Under the pieces are notes generated by a model, which did not search any database, was not told where the DNA came from, and saw only the letters and a program-made list of their open reading frames with translations. 56,376 bases of DNA from Flavobacterium sp. (GTDB lineage: Bacteria > Bacteroidota > Bacteroidia > Flavobacteriales > Flavobacteriaceae): positions 1 through 56,376 of the forward strand of contig JACMPO010000009.1 of NCBI GenBank assembly GCA_014377455.1. The letters run 5' to 3'. Below, one piece after another: positions 46,565-56,376 of the stretch (position 1 is the stretch's first letter; each line of letters begins with the position of its first letter). Position numbers and translations under genes: made by a program.

Positions 46565-47818
46565 ATGGGAATTAAATATAGATTAACTTTAATGAGTTTT
46601 CTTCAATTTTTTGTTTGGGGAGCTTGGTTAATTACAGTTGGAAATTATTGGTTTGGAACAAAACAATGGAGTGGTGCAGAGTTTGGTGCCATTTTTTCTA
46701 CCTTAGGATTTGCATCTATAATAATGCCTGCTTTTACAGGAATTATTGCAGATAAATTTATAAATGCCGAAAAACTTTACGGAATTCTTCACATAATTGG
46801 AGGGATAATCTTAGCCTATATTCCAATGGTAACCAACCCAGCAACTTTTTTTTGGGTAATTTTTGGAGCGATGTTGTGTTACATGCCCACTATTTCGTTA
46901 TCAAATTCTATTGCATATAATATTTTAAAGAATAATAAGTTTGATGTAATTAAAGTTTTTCCACCAATTCGTGTTTGGGGAACTATAGGATTTATAGTTG
47001 CCATGTGGATTACTAATTTGTCTGGAAATAAATCGTCTGGCAACATGTTTTACATCGCATCATTGGCCGCAATAATTTTGGGAATTTACTCTTTTACCTT
47101 ACCAAAATGTCCACCACAGAAATTAATTTCAGAAAACGCAAGTTTGGTTCAAAAATTGGGATTAGACGCCTTTAAATTATTTGGAACTTATAAAATGGCA
47201 TTGTTTTTTATTTTCTCGATGTTTCTGGGTGGCGCTTTACAATTAACAAATATGTATGGCGATGTTTATTTATCTGAATTTGCAAAAATTCCAGAGTATG
47301 CTAATTCGTTTGTGGTAAAATATTCTACTATAATAATGTCGATTTCTCAAGTATCTGAAACCTTATTTATATTAGCAATTCCATTTTTCTTGAGACGTTT
47401 TGGAATTAAGCAAGTAATGTTAATATCTATGCTGGCTTGGGTTTTACGTTTCGGCTTGTTTGCTTTTGGAAATCCATCTGATGGTCTTTGGATGATTATT
47501 ATGTCGTGTATTGTTTATGGAATGGCATTTGATTTTTTCAATATTTCGGGGTCATTATTTATCGAAACAACAACTGATTCACGAATTAGATCAAGTGCTC
47601 AAGGTTTATTTATGATGATGTCCAACGGATTTGGAGCTTTTTTTGGGGGAACAATTAGTGGTCTTGTAATAGATAATTTTTTCACTATTAATGGTGTAAG
47701 AGACTGGCACAACATTTGGCTCTCATTTGCAGGTTATGCACTTGTAATAGCAATTCTGTTTGCCATTTTTTTTAAGCACAAACACATTCCGGAAGTTTTA
47801 GAACATATTAGTCATTAA
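46565..47818 (+). CDS. Nucleoside permease, NupG/NHS family
   Basis: 417 residues with about 12 membrane segments. MGIKYRLTLMSFLQFFVWGAW is the start of nucleoside:H+ symporters of the NupG/XapB type; further matches are GFASIIMPAFTGIIADKF and PPIRVWGTIGFIVAMW. Imports nucleosides using the proton gradient. Its TAA overlaps the TAA of the convergent rsmD gene by 4 bases. Confidence 0.9.
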   Translation: MGIKYRLTLMSFLQFFVWGAWLITVGNYWFGTKQWSGAEFGAIFSTLGFASIIMPAFTGIIADKFINAEKLYGILHIIGGIILAYIPMVTNPATFFWVIFGAMLCYMPTISLSNSIAYNILKNNKFDVIKVFPPIRVWGTIGFIVAMWITNLSGNKSSGNMFYIASLAAIILGIYSFTLPKCPPQKLISENASLVQKLGLDAFKLFGTYKMALFFIFSMFLGGALQLTNMYGDVYLSEFAKIPEYANSFVVKYSTIIMSISQVSETLFILAIPFFLRRFGIKQVMLISMLAWVLRFGLFAFGNPSDGLWMIIMSCIVYGMAFDFFNISGSLFIETTTDSRIRSSAQGLFMMMSNGFGAFFGGTISGLVIDNFFTINGVRDWHNIWLSFAGYALVIAILFAIFFKHKHIPEVLEHISH

Positions 47819-48399
47819 ACATCATCTTCATCTTCTTGATTGTCAAATTCTTCCTCGTTAGTTTCAAATTCAAAAAAAGAAAAAACAGATCCTCCGTAAT
47901 TTTTTTGAAACGAAAAATTAATTAGATGATTTAATTTGGTGTGTTTGGAGTGTTCCATGATCATCATTCCTTCTTCTTCCAATAGTTCATTTTCAAAAAC
48001 TAACGCTACGATTTTTTCAAACTCCGATTGCGCAATTCCATAAGGTGGATCGGCAAAAATAATATCATAACTACCTTTATGGTTTTCTAAAAATTTAAAA
48101 ACATCATTTTTTATTGCAGTAATTTCAAAGTCAAATTCTGTTGCTGTTTGTTTAATGAATTTTATACAACCAAAATCGGCATCAATACATGTTATTGGTT
48201 TACAACCTCGAGATGCAAACTCAAAACTAATATTGCCAGTACCGGAAAATAAATCTAAAACGCGCAATTCATTAAAGTCAAAATGATTATTTAAAACATT
48301 AAAAATCGCCTCTTTACTCATGTCGGTTGTGGGACGAACGGGTAGGTTTTTGGGAGGACTAATTCTTCTTCCTTTATATTTTCCAGAAATTATTCTCAT
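47815..48399 (-). CDS. rsmD: 16S rRNA (guanine-N2)-methyltransferase RsmD
   Basis: 194 residues. MRIISGKYKGRRI at the N-terminus, RPTTDMSKEAIFNVL, SAM motif VLDLFSGTGNISFE and catalytic DPPYG (IIFADPPYGIA) are diagnostic. It methylates G966 of 16S rRNA on the 30S subunit. The ATG overlaps the stop of the DUF3822 gene (ATGA), so the two are co-translated. The acidic tail (EEEFDNQEDEDDV) is extra. Confidence 0.95.
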   Translation of the reverse strand: MRIISGKYKGRRISPPKNLPVRPTTDMSKEAIFNVLNNHFDFNELRVLDLFSGTGNISFEFASRGCKPITCIDADFGCIKFIKQTATEFDFEITAIKNDVFKFLENHKGSYDIIFADPPYGIAQSEFEKIVALVFENELLEEEGMMIMEHSKHTKLNHLINFSFQKNYGGSVFSFFEFETNEEEFDNQEDEDDV

Positions 48400-49202
48400 G
48401 AATGTAATAAAATAAAATGTTCCCGAATTTGATTCTCATTAAAATTTTCAAACTTTTTATCTTCAACAAAAATTGAGCAATTTCGAATATATTTAAAAGC
48501 AATCTTAAAAAATTCATTTGTCTCATCAATTAATCCTAAGAGTTCTAATTTGAAATTCTCTGGATTTAATTGTAATTGTTCTGCTGTAAAAAGAATATAA
48601 TAAATGAAATCTTCCGGCGTTTCGTATTCAAAAGTATTATATAAAATTAGTTTTCTGTTTTGAACCACAACAATTTCAAAATGACCTTTACTTAGATGAA
48701 CAAACATTTTTTTATCATCGTCATTATTTGATATCGCTAGTAATTTTGAAACTAAAATGGTGCTCGAATGGGTATAATTAAAAGTGCCAAATCGATCGAT
48801 AAAAAAATTATTCATATTTACATAAGGAATGTAAACATTATTCATTTGATAATTTTCTAGGGCATCAAAGGCAAAAAAATCAGTGTCAAAAACTTTAGTA
48901 TTGTATTGCAAATAACTGCCCATAAACTCTTCATCAAATAAGGCAGTTGGAACAAAAGTCGATAAGTTATTACTGTGAATTACAACGATTTCATCATATT
49001 TTTCGGTTAATGACAAATTTTCATTGAAAACCTTCAAAAATAATTCTTCAATCTTAATATTCTTTTGAAAATTATCAAAACGTATGGTTTTGAAATGAGT
49101 TGGGTTTCCCGTAAAAGTATCAAAACAACAAAATGACAATCCGTTCAAGGAAACTTGAATTGCCAGTTTTTTATAGGTTTTTTCTATAATATCTATTCCC
49201 AT
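48396..49202 (-). CDS. DUF3822 family protein
   Basis: 268 residues. An ASKHA-like fold is likely: KLAIQVSLNGLSFCCFD at the N-terminus, FVPTALFDEEFMGSYLQYN, and FVHLSKGHFEIVVVQNRKL. Function unknown. Pairing with rsmD is usual in Bacteroidota as far as I recall. First gene of the two-gene operon, divergent from gyrB. Confidence 0.82.
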   Translation of the reverse strand: MGIDIIEKTYKKLAIQVSLNGLSFCCFDTFTGNPTHFKTIRFDNFQKNIKIEELFLKVFNENLSLTEKYDEIVVIHSNNLSTFVPTALFDEEFMGSYLQYNTKVFDTDFFAFDALENYQMNNVYIPYVNMNNFFIDRFGTFNYTHSSTILVSKLLAISNNDDDKKMFVHLSKGHFEIVVVQNRKLILYNTFEYETPEDFIYYILFTAEQLQLNPENFKLELLGLIDETNEFFKIAFKYIRNCSIFVEDKKFENFNENQIREHFILLHS

Positions 49203-51496
<2,294 letters not shown>

Positions 51497-51566
51497 GAAT
51501 TAAATGACACCTGAATATTCAAGTCTGTAAAATGATCACAAACTAATAAAAAACTAAAATAAGAAA

Positions 51567-52499
51567 ATGAAAGTCACCATAGTAGGAGCAGGAAATGTTG
51601 GAGCAACTTGCGCAGATGCAATTGCATACCGAAGAATTGCAAGCGAAATAATTCTGTTAGATATCCGAGAAGGATTTGCAGAAGGAAAAGCACTAGACAT
51701 AATGCAAACTCAAACCACTTTAGGTTTTAACACTAAAGTTATTGGTGTAACAAATGATTATTCTAAAACTGCAAATAGCAATGTTGTAGTTATAACTTCT
51801 GGAATTCCCAGAAAACCTGGAATGACTCGAGAAGAACTAATTGGAATTAATGCTAGTATTGTGAAAACCGTAGCTCAGAATTTATTACAACATTCACCAG
51901 ATGCAATTGTTGTGGTAGTATCAAACCCAATGGACACAATGACTTATTTAACATTAAAAGCTACAGGATTACCAAAAAATAGAATTATTGGAATGGGTGG
52001 TACGTTAGATAGTTCCCGCTTCAAAACCTATTTGTCGCAAGCTTTGAATAAACCAGCAAATGATATTTCAGGAATGGTAATTGGTGGACATGGCGATACA
52101 ACTATGATTCCGCTGACACGTTTGGCAACCTACAATTGCGTTCCAGTTTCACAATTTTTATCTGATGATGAGTTGTCAACTGTAGCATCAAAAACTATGG
52201 TTGGTGGAGCTACGTTAACAGTATTATTGGGAACATCAGCGTGGTATGCACCTGGAGCTTCTGTTGCTTATTTAGTAGATAGTATTTTAAACGATCAACA
52301 CAAAATGATTCCTTGTTCGGTATATTTGGAAGGGGAATATGATCAAAATGATATTTGCATTGGAGTTCCATGTATAATTGGGAAAAACGGAATAGAATCA
52401 ATCGTTGACATCAAATTAAATGATTCAGAAAAAGCTTTATTTTCTAAAAGTGCCGATGCTGTTAGAGCTATGAATGCTGACTTAAAATCTATACTTTAA
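51567..52499 (+). CDS. mdh: Malate dehydrogenase
   Basis: 310 residues, the LDH-like MDH type. NAD fold VTIVGAGNVGATCADAIA, the mobile-loop Arg pair in GIPRKPGMTREELI, catalytic Asp/Arg in GMGGTLDSSRFKTYLS and His in GGHGDTTMIPL. It interconverts malate and oxaloacetate in the TCA cycle. A 70-base gap separates it from gyrB; separate transcription is likely. Confidence 0.97.
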   Translation: MKVTIVGAGNVGATCADAIAYRRIASEIILLDIREGFAEGKALDIMQTQTTLGFNTKVIGVTNDYSKTANSNVVVITSGIPRKPGMTREELIGINASIVKTVAQNLLQHSPDAIVVVVSNPMDTMTYLTLKATGLPKNRIIGMGGTLDSSRFKTYLSQALNKPANDISGMVIGGHGDTTMIPLTRLATYNCVPVSQFLSDDELSTVASKTMVGGATLTVLLGTSAWYAPGASVAYLVDSILNDQHKMIPCSVYLEGEYDQNDICIGVPCIIGKNGIESIVDIKLNDSEKALFSKSADAVRAMNADLKSIL

Positions 52500-52519
52500 A
52501 AATTATAAATTAAGATAAT

Positions 52520-53290
52520 ATGAAATCTAAATTAAAATTAATAATCTGTGTTTTTGTAATTGCCTTAAACATAAGCTTTGCGCAATTAAAACCTGTAGAA
52601 TACGCCGATGGTGATCAAAAACTTAGCGGATTTGTTTCAAAAGCAAAAACGCCATTAAAGTCTAAAGCTGGTGTTTTAATTTTACCTGCTTGGATGGGAA
52701 TAGACGATCATGCTAAAGAAACTGCCACTGATTTATCTAAATTAGGCTACAATACTTTTGTTGCTGATATTTATGGTGTGGGAAATAGACCTACTAATTA
52801 TGCTGAAGCAGGACAAAAAGCGGGTTATTATAAAAAGAATATTGCAGAATATCAAAAACGAATTCAATTGGCTTTAGACCAATTAGTAAAACAAGGAGCA
52901 AATCCAGATAAAATTGTAGTTATTGGCTATTGTTTTGGTGGTTTAGGAGCAATTGAAGTAGCCAGAACTAATATGAAAGTTAAAGGAGTTGTATCTTTTC
53001 ATGGGGGATTATCGCGAGATGAAACTCGAACAGTTGAAACAATAACACCAAAAGTTTTAGTATGTCATGGTGCTGATGATCCGTATGAATCAGAAGCTGA
53101 AATTAAAGCTTTTCAAAGCGAAATGCGTACTTCAAAAGCCGATTGGGAAATGATTTATTACGCTAATGCAGTGCATTCATTTACCGATAAAAATGCAGGT
53201 AACGACAATTCAAAAGGAGCTGCTTACAATGAAAAAGCCGAAAAAAGATCTTGGAAAGCAATGTTGCAGTTTTTAAAAGAAGTACTTTAA
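52520..53290 (+). CDS. Exported dienelactone hydrolase-family protein
   Basis: 256 residues. Signal peptide KLKLIICVFVIALNISFAQ. The alpha/beta hydrolase core has nucleophile Cys in GYCFGGLGAIEVAR, Asp in CHGADDPYESEAE and His in NAVHSFTDKNAG, giving the Cys-Asp-His triad of dienelactone hydrolases. Real substrate unknown; periplasmic. It lies 21 bases after mdh. Confidence 0.92.
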   Translation: MKSKLKLIICVFVIALNISFAQLKPVEYADGDQKLSGFVSKAKTPLKSKAGVLILPAWMGIDDHAKETATDLSKLGYNTFVADIYGVGNRPTNYAEAGQKAGYYKKNIAEYQKRIQLALDQLVKQGANPDKIVVIGYCFGGLGAIEVARTNMKVKGVVSFHGGLSRDETRTVETITPKVLVCHGADDPYESEAEIKAFQSEMRTSKADWEMIYYANAVHSFTDKNAGNDNSKGAAYNEKAEKRSWKAMLQFLKEVL

Positions 53291-53311
53291 TTAATATTTT
53301 ATCAAATTTTT

Positions 53312-53346
53312 AAAAGTCCCGAGATTTAAATTTCAGGACTTTTTTT
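53312..53346 (+). terminator. Terminator after the hydrolase gene
   Basis: AAAAGTCC (53312-53319) pairs with GGACTTTT (53336-53343), followed by Ts. The rhomboid start codon is 9 bases past the 3' arm, so the rhomboid gene must rely on read-through or on a promoter inside or before this hairpin. Confidence 0.8.
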
Positions 53347-53351
53347 ATTAC

Positions 53352-54005
53352 ATGATTATGGAAAATTCATTTTTTTTATTTTTAATCATCGGAGTTACCG
53401 CTGTAATTAGTTTTAAGGGATTTAACGATTTCGTTTTTTTTCGAAAATATGAATTTCATGTTGGAAGTATTAGAGCTGGCGAACAAATTAGAATGATATC
53501 TTCTGGATTTTTACATGCCGATATTTCGCACCTTGTTTTTAATATGTTGTCGTTGTACTTTTTTGCTCCTGTTGTTTTACAAAATTTTGGAAATTGGAAT
53601 TTTCTAGTAATTTATTTTGGGAGTTTACTTTTCGGTAGTATGTTAACCTTACTTTTTCATAAGGATGATTATAATTATCGAGCAATTGGAGCTTCTGGTG
53701 CAGTTACAGGAATTATTTATGCAGCTATATTATTAAATCCTTTTATGAGTATTTTTTTATTTTTTATCCCAATTCCAATTCCTGCCTACCTTTTTGGAAT
53801 TGGATATTTATTTTACTCTATTTATGGAATGAAAGCTAAAAACGATAATATAGGACATACGGCTCATTTTGGTGGTGCAATTGGTGGATATGTATTGACA
53901 CTATTGAAAGATCCAGTTTTAATAACCGAAAATACTTGGATAGTTATTTTGCTTGCACTTCCAATTTTGATATTATTTGTGCTTGCTAAACAAGGTAAAA
54001 TTTGA
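53352..54005 (+). CDS. Rhomboid-family intramembrane protease
   Basis: 217 residues with about 6 membrane segments. Catalytic Ser in IGASGAVTGIIYA and His in GHTAHFGGAIGGYV, plus the SSGFLHADISHLVFNMLSLY loop that holds the conserved His and Asn. ATGs at 53352 and 53358 are both possible. It cleaves membrane proteins within their helices; the substrate is unknown. It starts right after a terminator. Confidence 0.93.
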   Translation: MIMENSFFLFLIIGVTAVISFKGFNDFVFFRKYEFHVGSIRAGEQIRMISSGFLHADISHLVFNMLSLYFFAPVVLQNFGNWNFLVIYFGSLLFGSMLTLLFHKDDYNYRAIGASGAVTGIIYAAILLNPFMSIFLFFIPIPIPAYLFGIGYLFYSIYGMKAKNDNIGHTAHFGGAIGGYVLTLLKDPVLITENTWIVILLALPILILFVLAKQGKI

Positions 54006-54061
54006 CATTGGAACAACTTTTGAAAACCTCATTATAAATATTTAAACAAACTTAAAACACC

Positions 54062-54760
54062 ATGAAAAAAACATTTTTTATTCTATTAACAGTTGTCGGG
54101 ACATGTTCGCAGGCACAAGAAACTAACCAAAAGCAAATTCCTCAAATTACGGTTTCGGGAGAAGGTAAAGTTAAAGTAACTCCAGATCAAGCTTGTATAA
54201 CAATTGCAATTGAAAACAAAGGAACTAAAGCTGTAGATGTTAAAAAGCTAAATGATAGTGCCGTAGAAAAAGTTATTCAGTTTATAAAAAGTGCAAAAAT
54301 TCCAACACAAGATGTATTAACACAAAGAGTTTCTTTAAATCCTACTTATGATTACGAAAAAAAGAAGCAAGAATACACTGCAAATCAAACCATAATCATC
54401 AATCTAAAAGATTTGTCCAAGTACGAACAATTAATGGAAGGTATTGTAGATGCTGGAGCCAATAGAATAGATAATGTAGAGTTTAAGTCGTCTAAAATAG
54501 CGCAATATCAATCTGATGCGAGAAAAGCAGCAATAACGGATGCGAAAAAGAAAGCCGAAGATTATGTATCAGTTTTAGGACAAAAAATTGGTAAAGCCTT
54601 GTTGATAAATGATAATTCTCAAACGTATTATCCGCAACCTATGTATAAAACTGCAAATATGAATGCTATGGCAGATGGATCAAGTGCACCAAGAGAAACT
54701 TTAGCTGTTGGAGATATTGATATAACCGCAAATGTAACTGTGAGTTTTATTTTAGAATAG
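54062..54760 (+). CDS. SIMPL domain (DUF541) periplasmic protein
   Basis: 232 residues. Signal peptide KKTFFILLTVVGTCSQAQE. The SIMPL domain (about 30-230) starts with PQITVSGEGKVKVTPDQACI and has the VKKLNDSAVEKVI helix, then AKKKAEDYVSVLGQKIGKAL. In E. coli the relative (YggE) is linked to oxidative stress; function here unknown. A strong terminator follows. Confidence 0.92.
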   Translation: MKKTFFILLTVVGTCSQAQETNQKQIPQITVSGEGKVKVTPDQACITIAIENKGTKAVDVKKLNDSAVEKVIQFIKSAKIPTQDVLTQRVSLNPTYDYEKKKQEYTANQTIIINLKDLSKYEQLMEGIVDAGANRIDNVEFKSSKIAQYQSDARKAAITDAKKKAEDYVSVLGQKIGKALLINDNSQTYYPQPMYKTANMNAMADGSSAPRETLAVGDIDITANVTVSFILE

Positions 54761-54782
54761 TATTTTTTTATATAAAGCTAAT

Positions 54783-54825
54783 AAAATCCCTTCTAAATTT
54801 TAAATTTTGGAAGGGATTTTTATAT
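54783..54825 (+). terminator. Terminator after SIMPL gene
   Basis: Perfect 11-base arms AAAATCCCTTC (54783-54793) and GAAGGGATTTT (54810-54820) followed by T-rich sequence. Confidence 0.88.
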
Positions 54826-54985
54826 CATTTAAATTTTAAAATAAGTCTTAGTAATTCTGACTTTGTAAAGGTTTTGGAAATCGATATGATTCCATCTTTA
54901 TCTCATATTCTTAATTGAAATTAAACATTAAAACTTAAACTATTTAAAAGTAAACTTTTGTGTTATTTTTTATTTTAAAATTTTT

Positions 54986-55020
54986 GGGGAAATCAGGATT
55001 CGAATCAACCTGATAACCCC
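54986..55020 (-). repeat. Dyad resembling a tRNA 3' end
   Basis: On the minus strand: GGGGTTATCAGG, TTGATTCGAAT, CCTGATTTCCCC. The TTCGAATCC T-loop text and the TTTCCCC acceptor-like end look like the last 25 bases of a tRNA, but the T-stem TCAGG/CCTGA encloses 11 bases instead of 7, and no matching GGGGAAA 5' acceptor strand lies upstream. Also a 10-base palindrome GATTCGAATC (54997-55006). A dead tRNA fragment or an attachment site is possible. Confidence 0.4.
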
Positions 55021-55317
55021 TTTACTTACGGTGGTTTTAAAAACCTAAAAAACTAGGGTCTCGATTTTGCATCTGTACTGAAATAATCATCAAATCTTAT
55101 GATTAAAATTTAATGATTATTGGTGATTTGACCAAATTAATTGTTCTAAATCATACTAATTTTAGAACTAGTTTCGATAGTTTTCAAAGCTTTAGCAGTC
55201 TTATTAGCTGTGGATATGCAAACACAATACCGCTTTTGGGGTGCGTGGCTTTTTCACATAATGTTATTTTAGTCTCTTTAGAGCTATAATGCTACATTAT
55301 GTAAAGAAGCTTGGGAG

Positions 55318-55388
55318 AAAAAATTACTGGCGCGAGTTACGCAGTGTAAGTGTTTTTTCTAAAAACTGCGCCAGTAATTTTTTTATGA
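55318..55388 (+). terminator. Long hairpin with perfect 16-base arms
   Basis: AAAAAATTACTGGCGC (55318-55333) and GCGCCAGTAATTTTTT (55368-55383). The pairing continues past a one-base bulge with AGTT/AACT. The inner loop contains TTAC/GTAA. A T-run follows. It could be a terminator or an element end; no gene immediately upstream on the + strand needs a terminator. Confidence 0.55.
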
Positions 55389-55540
55389 GCGAGGGGAAGC
55401 AGTGCCAATGGAAATTTAAATGTGTATTCTGCATTCGGAACTATCTTCAACTATTTGCCATGCTCTTTTATTAATTGGTACCTTAGCCAATCGAGACAAT
55501 TAAAACCAGATCAATTACGACATGGTTAAAAATACAAATA

Positions 55541-56263
55541 ATGTTTACACATCAGGGAACTAAAAGAACGGCCAAGCATAACCTGCAGATTGCTTCATTG
55601 CTTTCTTTTGTAGCGGGAATTGTTAATGTAGCAGGTTTTTTGGCTATCCAAAAGCTTACTACGAATGTAACTGGACATTTTGCATTTTTTGTGGACGAAG
55701 TTTTTAAAATGAACTTATGGCAGGGCTTCATCTATTTTTTGTATATCTTTTTCTTTTTTATCGGGTCGTTTTCATCGAGTTTTCTTGTGGAGTACATTGC
55801 TAAGAGAAACAGTAATTATACCTATATTATTCCGACTGCAATTGAGGGGATTATTTTATCCTCAGTCGCAGTATTTGGAGCACAATTGATTATAGAAAAC
55901 CCTAACCTTATTGCATTCATATTACTTTTTGCCATGGGACTTCAAAATTCGCTTGTAACGAGAATCTCAGATGCAACTGTACGTACTACACATCTTACCG
56001 GATTGTTTACAGATTTAGGGATTGAGCTGTCTCAATTACTTTTTTATCGTGAGACAACATCAAGACAAAAACTTTTTACTTCCATAAAATTAAGGCTTAC
56101 CATTATTAGTTTCTTTTTTGCAGGTGGTATCATGGGCGGTATTTTTTATTCAGGGATTGGATTACACGTCTTGTTCTTTGGAGTATCCGCCTTGGTAGGG
56201 GGACTGATTTATGACAGTATTAAACTTCGTTTATTGCGACTTACCAGAAAGTACAGGCACTAA
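55541..56263 (+). CDS. DUF1275 (YoaK-type) membrane protein
   Basis: 240 residues with about 6 membrane segments. LLSFVAGIVNVAGFLAIQKL, TTNVTGHFAFFVDEV and GLQNSLVTRISDATVRTTHL followed by TGLFTDLGIELS are the DUF1275 hallmarks. Function unknown; in some bacteria such proteins are suggested transporters. By eye its DNA is richer in G+C than the neighbouring genes, and it follows a structured non-coding stretch, so it may have been acquired. No partner gene is visible before the window ends. Confidence 0.88.
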   Translation: MFTHQGTKRTAKHNLQIASLLSFVAGIVNVAGFLAIQKLTTNVTGHFAFFVDEVFKMNLWQGFIYFLYIFFFFIGSFSSSFLVEYIAKRNSNYTYIIPTAIEGIILSSVAVFGAQLIIENPNLIAFILLFAMGLQNSLVTRISDATVRTTHLTGLFTDLGIELSQLLFYRETTSRQKLFTSIKLRLTIISFFFAGGIMGGIFYSGIGLHVLFFGVSALVGGLIYDSIKLRLLRLTRKYRH

Positions 56264-56376
56264 AAATTCTCCAAAATTTAATTAAGTTATATCTAAAGAA
56301 AAAGTGTGATAATGCTATCTAAAAATAAAATAGAAGAACACAGTCAAAATTATTGAAAACAGGAAGTTCAGTACCA

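Larger units (their letters stand above)
54761..55540. other. 780-base region without a recognisable gene
   Basis: After the SIMPL terminator the region contains a tRNA-3'-end-like dyad (54986-55020), a 9-base inverted repeat AATAATCAT/ATGATTATT (55082-55121), an 8-base inverted repeat ACATAATG/CATTATGT (55256-55302) and a perfect 16-base hairpin (55318-55383). A 61-codon open frame at 55289-55474 runs through the hairpin and has no protein-like features. Composition rises in GC from about 55200 onward. It reads like the junction of an inserted segment. Confidence 0.55.

Noticed and set aside
54986..55080. Functional tRNA on the minus strand, with a possible UUA anticodon loop (TTTTAAA)
   Set aside because: The anticodon stem has mismatches, the T-loop is 11 bases and no D-arm or 5' acceptor strand is present, so a cloverleaf cannot form.
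55289..55474. 61-codon open frame before the DUF1275 gene
   Set aside because: It runs through both arms of the 16-base hairpin, has no protein-like pattern and no promoter; more likely non-coding.

Overview
The window looks like chromosome of a low-GC member of the Bacteroidota, most likely Flavobacterium or a close relative in the Flavobacteriaceae. The evidence is the strong A+T bias, start codons without Shine-Dalgarno sequences, promoter boxes of the TAnnTTTG type, a type IX secretion (T9SS) type B sorting domain, and gene families typical of that group (DUF349, DUF3822, DUF2452, YbiT/YkpA-like ABC-F, LpxR-like, deoxyhypusine-synthase-like). Most genes are housekeeping or conserved, with no CRISPR array, prophage, rRNA or intact tRNA.

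Region 1 (1-5309) is a dense signalling block on the + strand: the C-terminal half of a histidine kinase, a single-domain response regulator, a REC-PAS-dimerisation protein with no ATPase, a second single-domain regulator, an HNOBA-PAS histidine kinase broken by a frameshift, an Hpt protein and a LytTR response regulator. The HNOBA domain is the partner domain of haem/NO (H-NOX) sensing, so this may be an NO- or redox-linked multistep phosphorelay. Region 2 (5310-15600) holds a small membrane protein, rluD, a PASTA protein, ddl, coaD, a DEAD-box helicase, a nucleoid-associated protein, a four-helix-bundle gene with an in-frame stop flanked by 8-base periodic repeats, a pRiA4b ORF-3-like protein, an LpxR-like outer-membrane protein, yaaA and a small helical protein.

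Region 3 (15700-20500) is a TetR-controlled tripartite efflux operon (tetR, tolC-like, emrA-like, emrB-like) with a double palindromic operator overlapping its promoter. Region 4 (20572-27324) is a complete trp operon in the order trpE-G-D-C-F-B-A, preceded by a promoter, an 18-residue leader peptide with three consecutive Trp codons and an intrinsic terminator: a textbook attenuator layout. Two dispersed or repetitive sequences sit inside the operon. Region 5 (27340-34850) has a DUF349 protein, a glutathione peroxidase lipoprotein, an ABC-F ATPase, a serine hydrolase and an rRNA/tRNA methyltransferase.

Region 6 (34899-40198) has a T9SS type B secreted protein and a three-gene sugar-modification/flippase operon. 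Region 7 (40255-49202) has a polyamine-like operon (deoxyhypusine-synthase-like enzyme, arginine decarboxylase, no agmatinase), aroB, DUF2452, proline dehydrogenase, a nucleoside transporter, rsmD and DUF3822. Region 8 (49541-54760) has gyrB, mdh, a dienelactone hydrolase, a rhomboid protease and a SIMPL protein. The last 1.6 kb (54761-56376) is different in character: a 780-base gene-poor stretch with several inverted repeats, including a tRNA-3'-end-like dyad and a perfect 16-bp hairpin, followed by a DUF1275 membrane protein with visibly higher GC. It may be the edge of an acquired segment.
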